Of a DNA stretch of 64,000 nucleotides, positions 53,651-62,814 are shown one piece after another (position 1 is the first letter of the stretch; every line of letters begins with the position of its first letter). The position numbers and the translations under genes were made by a program. The DNA comes from an uncultured Sphingomonadaceae bacterium (lineage in GTDB: Bacteria; Pseudomonadota; Alphaproteobacteria; Sphingomonadales; Sphingomonadaceae), in the NCBI GenBank assembly GCA_947497455.1, contig CANMGU010000002.1, positions 260,501-324,500 of the forward strand, read 5' to 3'. The notes below the pieces were generated by a model. That model ran no database searches and was not told where the DNA came from. It was given only the letters and a program-made list of their open reading frames with translations.

Positions 53651-54382
53651 CTAAAGTTTAGACAGCTTCTTTTCTATGCCACGCCATATCTTCGCATAAG
53701 ATGCGGCTGCCGGACTGCGTGGGGCGAATGCACCGACCGGTTCTTTCAAACGGGTCATCCGCTCAATATCACTAGACATCGGAATAATCGGCCATCTCGG
53801 ATGTTTGGCAAGGCCTTGATTATGAATATTTCGCCGGCGATCAACCATCGTGTAAACAGGTAGCAGTGGCGCATGTTTCCGCCGACGGGAATCGAGAAAC
53901 CTCTGCACGTCGGTCAATGCTCGTTGCGAAAGCGGTGAAGGGATAACCGGAACGATCACCAGATCGGCATTGCGTAAAATCTGCTCGCTCGTTTCTGTAA
54001 GTCCAGGGGGACAATCCAAAATTATGCGATCATAATCTTTCTTCAGCTGGCCGAGAATTTTGCCCAGATGCTTTTTCTTGTTCAGTTCAAAAAAGAATCG
54101 ATCAAGGCCGCGCAGCGACACATCAGCAGCAAGCAGGTCAATATTCTCGATGCCTGTAGCCTTGATCAGCTTGGTCGGTTTGATATCACCCGAGATCATG
54201 GCACGCGCCCGGTCTTTTTTATGCCGATCACCATTGAGGATAAAGGAGGCTGCGCCTTGAGGGTCAATATCCCAAACCAAGGTGCGCCGGGCCGATTTGG
54301 TAGCACTATTCCAAGCCAGATTAACGGCGGTGCAGCTTTTGCCAACTCCGCCCTTCATACTGTAAACTGCAATAACACACAT
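53651..54382 (-). CDS. ParA family ATPase without an adjacent ParB
   Basis: A 243-residue deviant Walker-A ATPase: YSMKGGVGKSCTAVNLAW, WDIDPQGAAS, YDRIILDCPPGLTETSEQIL and IPMSSDIERMTRLKEPVGAF. It is similar in size to chromosomal ParA-like positioning proteins. No parB or centromere-like repeat is visible beside it, so this is an orphan ParA, a group that positions protein complexes, chemosensory arrays or polysaccharide machinery. It converges with the GGDEF-EAL gene. Confidence 0.9.
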   Translation of the reverse strand: MCVIAVYSMKGGVGKSCTAVNLAWNSATKSARRTLVWDIDPQGAASFILNGDRHKKDRARAMISGDIKPTKLIKATGIENIDLLAADVSLRGLDRFFFELNKKKHLGKILGQLKKDYDRIILDCPPGLTETSEQILRNADLVIVPVIPSPLSQRALTDVQRFLDSRRRKHAPLLPVYTMVDRRRNIHNQGLAKHPRWPIIPMSSDIERMTRLKEPVGAFAPRSPAAASYAKIWRGIEKKLSKL

Positions 54383-54432
54383 AGGCGTGATCCGATGGGG
54401 TCTGAACTTCTGTCAAGCCGAGTATCGAACCG

Positions 54433-54783
54433 TCAGATGATCTCCTGAACCCGATCCTGCGGCCGGCATAGCCGAACCCCTTTATCCGTCTCTACCAAAG
54501 GCCGTTCGATCAGGATCGGCTCGGCAGCCATGGCATCCAATATCTGGTCCGCAGTCGCCTTGTCATCTGTCAGCCCCATTTCTTCAGCGGGCGAACCGCG
54601 CGTTCTTAGGCCCTCTCGTGGAGCGATACCAGCATCGCGGTAAAGCTGTTCCAGCTTGGCACGGCTAGGCGGGTTTTTCAGATATTCGACAACCGTCACC
54701 TCAACACCGGGCGCTTCTTCGAGCAAAGCCAAGGTCTTACGGGATGTACCACATTTGGGATTGTGCCAGATGGTCGCTTTCAT
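54433..54783 (-). CDS. ArsC-like arsenate reductase (thioredoxin fold)
   Basis: A 116-residue protein of the ArsC/Spx family with WHNPKCGTSRKTLALLEE (active-site C11) and ERPLVETDKGVRLCRPQDRV near the end. This is the glutaredoxin-linked ArsC type. No arsR or arsB gene adjoins it, so the substrate assignment is by family only. It is divergent from the siderophore receptor gene. Confidence 0.9.
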   Translation of the reverse strand: MKATIWHNPKCGTSRKTLALLEEAPGVEVTVVEYLKNPPSRAKLEQLYRDAGIAPREGLRTRGSPAEEMGLTDDKATADQILDAMAAEPILIERPLVETDKGVRLCRPQDRVQEII

Positions 54784-54875
54784 TGATCTCTCCGTGAGTA
54801 ATTACTGTTGCCACAAAACATCATCATTCTTCATCTTCAAGGAAAATCGTTTCATCCCACATTTTTCATTGCTTG

Positions 54876-54922
54876 TGATAATCATTATCATTACCAAACC
54901 GCGATAATGAGAATCTATCTCA
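54876..54922 (+). promoter_or_regulatory. Tandem Fur boxes upstream of the siderophore receptor
   Basis: A perfect 7-1-7 Fur box TGATAAT-C-ATTATCA is at 54876-54890. A second, imperfect one TGAGAAT-C-TATCTCA is at 54908-54922, 32 bp on. They lie 24 to 70 bp before the ATG of the receptor gene, in the right place to block its promoter when iron is plentiful. Confidence 0.85.
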
Positions 54923-54945
54923 AAAACTAGATATGGGAAATCATA

Positions 54946-57072
54946 ATGCTGAAGAATAAAGTCATCACTGCCTTTCTAGGTACCACCATGATGATTCCTG
55001 CTGCCGCGCACGCGGAAACAACTGAATCCGAATCAATGGATGGCAGAGATGATATCGTGGTGACCGGTGACGTCCTTTATTCGAATCAGGTGAACGCCGT
55101 TAAAACGCCAACGCCCATTATTGATGTTCCGCAGAGTCTTTCCATTATAACCGCCGACCAGATTAAGCAGCGAGGCTTTACCAATATTGGCCAGATCGTT
55201 GACTATACACCCGGCGTAAACAATACGCAGGGCGAAGGCCATCGTGACGCAGTCGTTTTTCGCGGCGTTCGTTCGACCGCTGATTTCTACATCGATGGTG
55301 TTCGTGACGATGTGCAATATTATCGCGGCTTGTATAATCTGGAGCAGGTCGAGATTCTGCGCGGTCCGAATGCGCTTCTATTTGGTCGCGGCGGCACCGG
55401 CGGCATATTGAACCGGGTTACCAAGAAAGGTACGATTGGCGAAACCTTTGGCGGTGGTCAGATTGCGATCGACACTTTTGGTGAATTCAGCATCCAGGGT
55501 GATATCAACATCGCAGCTGGCGAAAATGTCGGGGTTCGTGTCAATGCAGCCTACGAGAACTTGAACAATCATCGCGACTTTTATGATGGTGATCGAATCG
55601 GTTTCAATCCAACCGTACGGTTCCAGATGGGACCTGATACGACGCTTGATCTTTCATATGAATATGCCGACCACGAACGCTTCATTGACCGCGGCATTCC
55701 AACAGGAACTGACGGTCGTCCGGTTTCTACCCTTAGAAACGTTGTTTTCGGTGATCCCGAGCTTAACTTTACCGAGCTGGAAGCGCACTTGTTGCGTGCC
55801 AATTTGCAACATGCATTCTCTGAGAATTTCAAAGCCAATTTCAGCGCATTTTATGGCGATTATGACAAAGTCTACTCAAACTTTTACGCGTCATCCTATG
55901 ATCAAGCCAATACGCCTAACGTTGTCACCCTGGATGGCTATATCGACACCACCGAGCGTCAGAATCTGATCTTGTCGGGCAATCTGGTTGGAGAATTTGA
56001 AACAGGCAGCCTCGGTCACACCCTGATTTTTGGTGGCGAGTACATCAATACGTCGTCCGACCAGGATCGCTTCAACGCGTTTTGGGACACCACAATGGAC
56101 GACAATGAAGTCTTCGCGATCCAGCGTCCTCTGAACTTGCGCGGCGGTGTAGGCGTAAACGCTGCTGGTATTGCCACTACCAACGACTTCACCGTCGATC
56201 TGAATGACTTCACTCAGGTCGATATTGATGTGTTCTCATTCTACGTTCAGGACGAAATCAAACTGACAGACTGGCTCAATGTTGTGCTTGGCGGGCGTTT
56301 CGACAGTTTTGACATCACTGTAAACAATGTGCCTGCCGGAGATATCCGGACCCGCAAGGATGAGGAATTTTCACCACGCGCCGGTCTGATAATCAAGCCA
56401 CAGGAAAATATATCTTTCTATGCAAGCTATAGCGAGAGCTTCTTGCCACGCAGCGGGGAACAGTTCGCGAATATCAATGGGGCCAACAATGCCCTCGACC
56501 CCAATACTTTCACTAACCTTGAAGCAGGGGTTAAATGGGATTTCGAACGAGGCTTGAGTTTAACGGCCGCCGTTTTCGAAATTGAGCAAAGCTCTCCACA
56601 ACCCAATGATGCTGACCCATCAACTCTTGATATCATTGATTCGAAAATTCGAGGCTTCGAATTGCAGCTTAAAGGCCAGATAACAGACAATTGGTTCGTT
56701 TCGGCCGGCTATAGTTTTCTTGATGGCGAACAGGTTGATGCTACCGGATCAACTACCGGCTTGCGCCTACGTGAGCTTCCTGAAAATATGTTTTCAATCT
56801 GGAACTCCATTCAGATATCCGATCGCATTGGTTTCGGGCTTGGACTGACCCACCAGGATGAGAGTTTTATCAATAACGGAAATACTGCCGTTCTACCGGC
56901 TTATACCCGCATCGATGCAGCAGCGCATTTTGACGTCACCGACAATCTGCGGCTGCAGGTCAATATCGAAAATCTGACTGATACTGTTTATTTCCCAAGT
57001 TCGCACAGTACCCATCAGGCAACGGTAGGCGCGCCGCTAAATGCGCGTTTCTCGATCACCGGGCGGTTCTGA
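54946..57072 (+). CDS. TonB-dependent siderophore receptor
   Basis: A 708-residue outer-membrane receptor: signal peptide MLKNKVITAFLGTTMMIPAAAHA, plug domain starting DDIVVTGDV with TPTPIIDVPQSLSIITADQIKQRGFTNIGQIVDYTPGV, GPNALLFGRGGTGGILNRVTKK, then a 22-strand-type barrel ending ARFSITGRF with the terminal phenylalanine. The plug features fit the Fiu/FiuA-like catecholate or hydroxamate group. Iron regulation is supported by two upstream Fur boxes. No siderophore synthesis genes are in the window, so it probably takes up foreign siderophores. Confidence 0.94.
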   Translation: MLKNKVITAFLGTTMMIPAAAHAETTESESMDGRDDIVVTGDVLYSNQVNAVKTPTPIIDVPQSLSIITADQIKQRGFTNIGQIVDYTPGVNNTQGEGHRDAVVFRGVRSTADFYIDGVRDDVQYYRGLYNLEQVEILRGPNALLFGRGGTGGILNRVTKKGTIGETFGGGQIAIDTFGEFSIQGDINIAAGENVGVRVNAAYENLNNHRDFYDGDRIGFNPTVRFQMGPDTTLDLSYEYADHERFIDRGIPTGTDGRPVSTLRNVVFGDPELNFTELEAHLLRANLQHAFSENFKANFSAFYGDYDKVYSNFYASSYDQANTPNVVTLDGYIDTTERQNLILSGNLVGEFETGSLGHTLIFGGEYINTSSDQDRFNAFWDTTMDDNEVFAIQRPLNLRGGVGVNAAGIATTNDFTVDLNDFTQVDIDVFSFYVQDEIKLTDWLNVVLGGRFDSFDITVNNVPAGDIRTRKDEEFSPRAGLIIKPQENISFYASYSESFLPRSGEQFANINGANNALDPNTFTNLEAGVKWDFERGLSLTAAVFEIEQSSPQPNDADPSTLDIIDSKIRGFELQLKGQITDNWFVSAGYSFLDGEQVDATGSTTGLRLRELPENMFSIWNSIQISDRIGFGLGLTHQDESFINNGNTAVLPAYTRIDAAAHFDVTDNLRLQVNIENLTDTVYFPSSHSTHQATVGAPLNARFSITGRF

Positions 57073-57491
57073 CCTCACAATATTTTCGGGCGGGAATGAC
57101 TGATGGTTCAGATTGCCTGCCCAGATATATCGCTGGTAAATTGGCATTATCCTCTCTTTTTGTAACCAGAATAGACGGCAAAAGAACCAACAAGACCAAA
57201 CAGATAACAGCTTTTACAGGAGCAAAGACGGAACTAATGCACAGCGAATGGATCGTCGATATTCGGTCAAATATGGGAAATCTGTCCTATGAAATCTACT
57301 TTCCGTTGGGCTACAATAGTGATATTGTTAGAACCAGAAAGCCAATTATCCGCCATCTAACCGCGACATTCAATTGTTAGACAACAGATCATGCTGGGCC
57401 CGCTGACACCCCCACCCCACCCCCGCTCAGCGGGTTCAGCATGAACCAGTGATATGGGTGAAATTCAGCCTCGGTCGATCAGCCCGTCAGC
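57073..57491. other. Intergenic region with an 18-bp-arm inverted repeat
   Basis: No gene could be supported between the converging receptor and 2Fe-2S genes. The right part, 57389-57444, is an inverted repeat with 18-base arms and two mismatches (TCATGCTGGGCCCGCTGA against TCAGCGGGTTCAGCATGA). It may terminate both genes or be a relict REP element. The left part is A+T-rich with no recognised feature. Confidence 0.55.
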
Positions 57492-58037
57492 CTATCTACT
57501 ATTTTTTGGGGTTAACGCGGGCACTGCCTTCGCAGCATCCTCCGGATCGATACCTGGCGGCGGCGCTGCACTTAAAACATCATCTCCGCGAGCAACCCGA
57601 GCAGCGCGCTGAATTGCTTCCCGTATCCGTGGATAAGTGCCGCAACGGCAGATGTTAGTTATTGCTTCGTCAATTTCATCATTCGATGGATTGGTATTTT
57701 TCTTCAGTAAAACCGCTGCCGCCATGATCATGCCGGATTGGCAAAAGCCGCATTGGGGCACATTCTCTGCAGCCCATGCTTGTTGCACGGGATGGCTACG
57801 ATCACGGGACAACGCCTCTATGGTGGTAATGAAGCGGCCTTCCAGTTCACCAATGGTGACCAGACAGCTTCGGATGGCCTCTCCGTCCACCTCGACCATG
57901 CACGCCCCGCAGTCACCGGTCCCGCAACCATATTTGGTTCCTGTAAGATTAGACGCATCACGCAAAGCCCATAGCAGCGGCGTCTGCTCATCCATGCGAT
58001 ATTCTACGGGTCGGTCGTTGACGGTGAATTTGGTCAT
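57492..58037 (-). CDS. (2Fe-2S)-binding subunit of a xanthine oxidase-family hydroxylase
   Basis: A 181-residue small subunit with the two [2Fe-2S] clusters of the aldehyde/xanthine dehydrogenase family: C38, C43, C46, C58 (plant-type) and C96, C99, C130, C132. It resembles the alpha subunit of isoquinoline 1-oxidoreductase and aldehyde dehydrogenase small chains. A proline/alanine tail of about 25 residues follows. The molybdopterin large subunit normally encoded next to it is absent here, so the partner must be elsewhere. Confidence 0.92.
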   Translation of the reverse strand: MTKFTVNDRPVEYRMDEQTPLLWALRDASNLTGTKYGCGTGDCGACMVEVDGEAIRSCLVTIGELEGRFITTIEALSRDRSHPVQQAWAAENVPQCGFCQSGMIMAAAVLLKKNTNPSNDEIDEAITNICRCGTYPRIREAIQRAARVARGDDVLSAAPPPGIDPEDAAKAVPALTPKNSR

Positions 58038-58148
58038 GAAATCAATCGTTACAGCAGAACAACCAGTCCTACAATGCGGCTTCCAAACGCAGCTCTATCG
58101 CACATGGTAACCCCTCACTGATCAGCTAATGCTGATATGTGGTAAACC

Positions 58149-58913
58149 CTATTCGCGCCAGCTTTGATCTTCGCGGTCGATTAGCCGCACCATCGCATCA
58201 AACTCCGGAACGCCCTGAATCGCCGGATCAATCGACGCTTGCGAAAGATTGGCCAGATGCTTCCTGATCACGTCTTCGCCGATTATCACGGGTTTGCCCA
58301 TCGCAAGCGTTTGCATCTGGATCTCGCAGGCCCGCTGCAACACCCAATGATTGAGAAATGCTTCTTCCAGCGTCTTGCCCATCACCACCGGCCCGTGATT
58401 TTCGAGCAGCATCATCCGTTTCTTGCCCAGACTGGCCAGAAAACGTGGGCCTTCATCTGCATGGACCGTAACACCTTCAAACTTGTGATAAGCAAGCCGA
58501 GGCACAATCGCTGCTGCGTAAAAATTCAAAGGCTGCAACCCGCCTTCCAGCGATGCTACCGCCATTGTCGCTGTTGTATGGGTATGAATGATCGCATGGA
58601 CATCCGGCAGCTCGCGATGAAAAAGACTATGCTGTGTGAATCCAGCCTTGTTGACCGGGAAAGTAGAACCATCAAGCGTGTTGCCATCAATATCAATCTT
58701 CACCAGATTCGAAGCGGTAACCTCGCTAAAATGCAGGCCATAAGGATTGATCAGAAAAGCGTCATCTTCGCCCGGCACCTTTAGCGTGACATGATTGAAA
58801 ATCAGTTCATCCCAACCGAGATGAGCAAAGATCCGGTAGCAGGCCGCAAGCCGTTGGCGCGCCTTCCATTCTTCGTCACTACAGCTTGATTGGATGTTGA
58901 TTACAGTTGCCAT
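58149..58913 (-). CDS. Class II aldolase/adducin family protein
   Basis: A 254-residue class II aldolase fold protein: LAACYRIFAHLGWDELIFNHVTLKVPGEDDAFLINPYGLHFSEVTASNLVKID, zinc ligands in IIHTHTTATMAVASL and a late histidine in LLENHGPVVMG. Bacterial members include fuculose-phosphate-type aldolases and uncharacterised metabolic enzymes; the substrate is not evident. It lies upstream of the 2Fe-2S gene on the same strand, with 111 bp between. Confidence 0.9.
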   Translation of the reverse strand: MATVINIQSSCSDEEWKARQRLAACYRIFAHLGWDELIFNHVTLKVPGEDDAFLINPYGLHFSEVTASNLVKIDIDGNTLDGSTFPVNKAGFTQHSLFHRELPDVHAIIHTHTTATMAVASLEGGLQPLNFYAAAIVPRLAYHKFEGVTVHADEGPRFLASLGKKRMMLLENHGPVVMGKTLEEAFLNHWVLQRACEIQMQTLAMGKPVIIGEDVIRKHLANLSQASIDPAIQGVPEFDAMVRLIDREDQSWRE

Positions 58914-59149
58914 TTTGCCTCTCCTGATTCGCCTGAATTACGCTTTGGGCGCGATATGGCACAGGTTCAGCCGATAATCAAAATGCACTCATCGGCAACC
59001 AATGCACACAAACCTGCAAATTCTGCCAAGAATGGGATAGGAATTGAGTCGGAAATGCTTGAAATCGGTGGATTAGCCTGTTAGGCGCGCTCCAACTGCA
59101 GTTGAACGAATCATCTGCAAACCCTTTTTTATGGCTTAATGATATTTTC

Positions 59150-59173
59150 GGCCGGTTATGAACATACCCGGCC
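59150..59173. promoter_or_regulatory. Inverted repeat upstream of rpsU
   Basis: GGCCGGTTATG and CATACCCGGCC form an 11-bp near-perfect inverted repeat with one mismatch around AA. It ends 33 bp before the rpsU start and could be a leader hairpin or operator. The rest of the 293-base gap between the aldolase and rpsU shows nothing else. Confidence 0.45.
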
Positions 59174-59206
59174 TGATGACGATTTTGAACGGAGTTACTC
59201 AGTCTT

Positions 59207-59413
59207 ATGCAAATCATGGTTCGCGACAATAATGTTGATCAAGCCCTTCGGGCGCTCAAGAAAAAATTGCAGCGTGAAGGCGTTTATCGCGAAATGAAAC
59301 TGCGCCGGCATTACGAAAAGCCTTCTGAAAAGCGCGCTCGTGAAAAAGCTGCTGCTGTCCGCCGTGCCCGTAAGATGGAGCGCAAGCGGATGGAACGCGA
59401 CGGTACCATTTAA
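59207..59413 (+). CDS. rpsU: 30S ribosomal protein S21
   Basis: A 68-residue basic protein: [50 protein letters not shown], the alphaproteobacterial S21. GGAG stands 12 bases before the ATG. The FKBP gene follows after 59 bp in the same direction. Confidence 0.97.
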   Translation: MQIMVRDNNVDQALRALKKKLQREGVYREMKLRRHYEKPSEKRAREKAAAVRRARKMERKRMERDGTI

Positions 59414-59472
59414 GCCTGCACGCCACTATCAAGGCTTTCCAACACAGGCTTTCATTGAATAGGTAGTCCGAT

Positions 59473-60051
59473 ATGTCCGTAACCACTGTTCCCATCCGGC
59501 CGATCAAAAAAGGGTCTTTGACCAAATTATGGATCGGATTGGCGCTGGTTCTGCTGGTGGCAGGGGCATTGGCATGGGTAGGGACCGGCAAGGCTATCTG
59601 TGAAAATGGAACGAATGAGATGTTTCTTGCCTGCAATGCAGACAATGACGGCATCATCCAAACCGAATCTGGTCTCCAGTATAAAGTTCTCAAGCCAGGT
59701 GAAGGCGCTTCACCAACCGTAACCGACACGGCGTTGGTCAAATATGAGGGCACCACCCGCGACGGTAATGTGTTTGACCAAAATGAGCAGACCCCGATGC
59801 CCGTTGGCGGAGTCGTTCCCGGTTTTTCTGAGGCCCTGCAACTCATGCAGAAAGGCGGCGAGTATCGCATCTGGATACCTTCGGAGCTCGGTTATGGCGA
59901 ACAGTCTCCTGGCCCCGATTTGCCTGCCAACTCGGTCCTAATTTTCGACGTCACCTTGCTCGACTTTATCTCCGAGGAACAAATGCGGGCCTTGCAACAG
60001 CAAATGCAGCAGCAAGGCGGACTGCCAGGAGGTCCCCCTCCAGGACAGTGA
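59473..60051 (+). CDS. FKBP-type peptidyl-prolyl cis-trans isomerase
   Basis: A 192-residue membrane-anchored prolyl isomerase. One transmembrane helix (about 20-41, LWIGLALVLLVAGALAWVG) precedes the FKBP domain (SGLQYKVLKPGEGASPTVTDTALVKYEGTTRDGNVFDQNEQTPMPVGGVVPGFSEALQLMQKGGEYRIWIPSELGYGEQ). A glutamine/proline-rich tail ends it. It is probably periplasmic. It is in tandem with rpsU. Confidence 0.93.
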   Translation: MSVTTVPIRPIKKGSLTKLWIGLALVLLVAGALAWVGTGKAICENGTNEMFLACNADNDGIIQTESGLQYKVLKPGEGASPTVTDTALVKYEGTTRDGNVFDQNEQTPMPVGGVVPGFSEALQLMQKGGEYRIWIPSELGYGEQSPGPDLPANSVLIFDVTLLDFISEEQMRALQQQMQQQGGLPGGPPPGQ

Positions 60052-60189
60052 TGCTGCGCGACGCAGTGTGCCGGACAGCCTCTTCGTACAGTGTACTATC
60101 TCTGATCAGTCAGTAAAACTTTGTTTAGCAGTCCCAAGTCCTGAATGAAGGGCAAGGGCCCGAACGATTTCCTCTGCAGGCTGGGGTTT

Positions 60190-60816
60190 TTATAGAAGCG
60201 CAAGCGCTATCAATTCTTGCCTCAAGGTTTCTGCATCCTGGAAATGATGCCCTTTGATCCCAAGCGATTCACTGGCTTCAACATTCTCCAGCCGATCATC
60301 AATAAACAAGCATTGCTCGGCAACAACGTCAAAGCGGCTGAGTGCAAGTTTGTAGATGGCAACATCCGGCTTCACCAATTTCTCGTCGCCGGAAACAACA
60401 ATATCAGCGAACAGATCAAAAATTGATGCCGTTGGACGAAAGCCCTGCCACAGCTCCGAACCGAAATTGGTGATCCCGAAAAGGGGGACATCTCTCGCCG
60501 CAAGCTGCTTCACCAGAGATAATGATCCCGTCACTGGTCCGGGAATGCTTTCATTAAATCGCTCGGCATAGGCCTGGATGTGCGATTCATATTGGGGAAA
60601 TTGTTTTATCCGCTCGGGCAACATATCGGTAAGCGGCCTGCCTGCATCGTGCTGGAAATGCCATTCAGGTGTAACAACATTTTCAAGAAACCATTGCAGT
60701 TCCACTGGGTCGTCAATCAGCTTTTCGAACAGGCAGCGCAAATCCCATTGATAGAGAACATTGCCTACATCAAAAATAACTGTGTCGATTTTTGGGATGG
60801 CAGTCACGCCTGCCAT
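60190..60816 (-). CDS. HAD family hydrolase
   Basis: A 208-residue HAD-IA phosphatase-like protein: DTVIFDVGNVLYQWD (motif I with DVGN), FGITNFGSE (motif II), KPDVAIYKLAL (lysine) and CLFIDDRLENV (motif IV). The DxGN motif is typical of a subgroup with uncertain substrates, including YihX-type and haloacid-dehalogenase-like enzymes. It follows rpmJ at 10 bp in the same direction. Confidence 0.92.
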   Translation of the reverse strand: MAGVTAIPKIDTVIFDVGNVLYQWDLRCLFEKLIDDPVELQWFLENVVTPEWHFQHDAGRPLTDMLPERIKQFPQYESHIQAYAERFNESIPGPVTGSLSLVKQLAARDVPLFGITNFGSELWQGFRPTASIFDLFADIVVSGDEKLVKPDVAIYKLALSRFDVVAEQCLFIDDRLENVEASESLGIKGHHFQDAETLRQELIALALL

Positions 60817-60826
60817 GAGAGGGGGT

Positions 60827-60952
60827 TTAGCCCTGACGCGCTTTAAACCGGCGATTCGTTTTATTGATCACATAGGTGCGGCCACGACGACGGATCACGC
60901 GGCAGTCCCGATGACGGTTTTTGAGCGACTTCAAAGAGTTGCGGATCTTCAT
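60827..60952 (-). CDS. rpmJ: 50S ribosomal protein L36
   Basis: A 41-residue protein, too short to attract attention but unmistakable: it starts [17 protein letters not shown] and ends [17 protein letters not shown]. This is the Cys-poor, zinc-independent type (C- form) of L36, since the four-residue zinc ligand set of the C+ form is absent. It is the upstream neighbour of the HAD gene and probably shares a transcript. Confidence 0.97.
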   Translation of the reverse strand: MKIRNSLKSLKNRHRDCRVIRRRGRTYVINKTNRRFKARQG

Positions 60953-61055
60953 TTTGGTACCACGCCTTAATTTCTGAATTTCTTGAAAACGGCTAATTCC
61001 GTATGCAGACGGTGCGATTAGGGTTGTGATCGGTCAAAGTCAAGCATTGAGGGGC

Positions 61056-62060
61056 TTAATCTCCTTGAATCTCACCCAATTTGCGCTCCCAGGCCAATGC
61101 ATGGGTCACAATTTGGTCCAGATCAGCATATTGGGGCTCCCAGGGGAAGCGTTCCATGATCGCACGATTGTCAGAAATCAGCGAATCGGGATCGCCAGCC
61201 CGGCGCTCGGACATGTCACGTGAAATCTTGCGATTAGTGACTCGGTCCACAGCATCCAGCACCTCCAATACTGAGAATCCCCGACCATAGCCGCAATTGA
61301 GCAGGTGATTCTGACCGGGATCTGCGATCAGCGCCTCCAGAGCGAGAACATGGGCCGCGGCTAGGTCGGAAACATGAATATAATCGCGCACACCGGTGCC
61401 ATCCGGCGTGTCATAATCCGTACCAAAGACGGCCACGCTATCGCGCTTGCCCAAGGCAGCCTCAACAGCAACCTTGATAAGATGGGTGGCGCCCGCTGTG
61501 GATTGCCCGGTCCGTTTACCGGGATCTGCGCCAGCCACGTTGAAATAGCGCAAAGCACAAAAATTCATGTCATGTGCCGCCGACACGTCGCGCAGCATGT
61601 GCTCCGTCATCAGCTTTGACATGCCATAGGGGTTTATCGGAACCTGCGGCGTATCTTCTTTGACCGGACTTTCCTCTGGAATACCGTATGTCGCGGCTGT
61701 GGAGGAAAAGATGAAGTGCTTTACATCATTTGCAACGGCTGATTCGATCAAACTCCGGCTTTTTGCGCTGTTATTGTCATAATATTTGAGCGGATTCTCG
61801 ACTGATTCTGGCACTACCACCGAACCAGCAAAATGCATTATCGCTCCAATATTATGTTCATCGACAATCTTCGCGATCAACGAACTATTCGCGACATCAC
61901 CTTCGTAAAAGGGTACGTCATCTGGTACCGCCCAGCGAAAACCGGTCACCAGGTTATCGATCACCGCAACAGGCCAGCCCGCATCTTTCAGCGCCAGCAC
62001 TGCATGGCTGCCGATATAACCGGCGCCGCCCGTGACCAATATTGTGAACCGCTCCGGCAT
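61056..62060 (-). CDS. galE: UDP-glucose 4-epimerase
   Basis: A 334-residue extended-SDR enzyme that interconverts UDP-glucose and UDP-galactose. Seen: VTGGAGYIGSHAVLALKDAGW (NAD motif), FSSTAATYG (Ser), NPYGMSKLMTE (YxxxK), and VFGTDYDTPDGTGVRDYIHVSDLAAAHV. GGAG is placed at 7 bases before the ATG. It supplies galactose units for lipopolysaccharide, glycolipid or exopolysaccharide. Confidence 0.96.
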   Translation of the reverse strand: MPERFTILVTGGAGYIGSHAVLALKDAGWPVAVIDNLVTGFRWAVPDDVPFYEGDVANSSLIAKIVDEHNIGAIMHFAGSVVVPESVENPLKYYDNNSAKSRSLIESAVANDVKHFIFSSTAATYGIPEESPVKEDTPQVPINPYGMSKLMTEHMLRDVSAAHDMNFCALRYFNVAGADPGKRTGQSTAGATHLIKVAVEAALGKRDSVAVFGTDYDTPDGTGVRDYIHVSDLAAAHVLALEALIADPGQNHLLNCGYGRGFSVLEVLDAVDRVTNRKISRDMSERRAGDPDSLISDNRAIMERFPWEPQYADLDQIVTHALAWERKLGEIQGD

Positions 62061-62211
62061 AATGTCTCCTTTAGGAAGCTGATAATTCAGGCGTATATCA
62101 GGGAAAGCTCGTTATCCGGTTAACCACAGAGCCATATTGATGCAATTATTTACGCCTGAAGTTCAGAATTTCAGCTATTATGGCGCACAGTTGGTCGGGA
62201 GTTAGAGAAAC

Positions 62212-62814
62212 ATGTCACTACAAAAGCTTTTTGGGGCCGCTGCATTGGCCCTTGCAATGACAGCCTGTGTCGCAACGACACCACCGGTAAATGTTACGCG
62301 TTTTCATAATGCACAGGATATGCAGATTGCGCCGGGAACCATCGCTATTGTTTCCACCTCTGACGTTAGCGATGGAAGAGTGCTGGAGCAGGGTACCTAC
62401 GAAGCTGCCGTCCGCAGAGAATTGCAGCGAGTCGGATTTTTAGACCCGGGCACGGATGCCGCCAATGGCGAATATGTCGCCCGAGTCTCCGTCGAGCAAA
62501 GCCGCTTGACCGCCGGAGGTCGTCGTTCCCCGGTGTCAGTGGGCGTTGGTGGCAGCACAGGCAGCTACGGATCGGGTGTGGGACTGGGCATAGGCATCAA
62601 CCTGAGTGGCAAGCCCAAGGACAAGATTACAACGGAACTGGCCGTTCGGATCACACGCCGTGCCGACAATCAAACGGTTTGGGAAGGCCGCTCGTCGGTT
62701 GAAGCCAAAGAAGGATCCCCGGCGTCACAACCCGGGCTAGCCGCATCAAAATTGGCCGAAGCGCTATTCAGGGACTTCCCCGGAGAGTCAGGAACCACTA
62801 TCAAAGTGCCATGA
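62212..62814 (+). CDS. DUF4136-type lipoprotein
   Basis: A 200-residue exported protein: signal [14 protein letters not shown] (lipobox, C19) and a mixed alpha/beta DUF4136-like body with a Gly/Ser-rich middle ([26 protein letters not shown]), then [24 protein letters not shown]. The family is uncharacterised and often found as an outer-membrane lipoprotein. Its stop overlaps the carboxypeptidase start (ATGA). Confidence 0.82.
   Translation: MSLQKLFGAAALALAMTACVATTPPVNVTRFHNAQDMQIAPGTIAIVSTSDVSDGRVLEQGTYEAAVRRELQRVGFLDPGTDAANGEYVARVSVEQSRLTAGGRRSPVSVGVGGSTGSYGSGVGLGIGINLSGKPKDKITTELAVRITRRADNQTVWEGRSSVEAKEGSPASQPGLAASKLAEALFRDFPGESGTTIKVP

Noticed and set aside
57096..57380. Open frame of 94 codons between the siderophore receptor and the 2Fe-2S gene
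   Set aside because: No recognisable domain, no good ribosome binding site, and unusual composition; kept only as possible relict.
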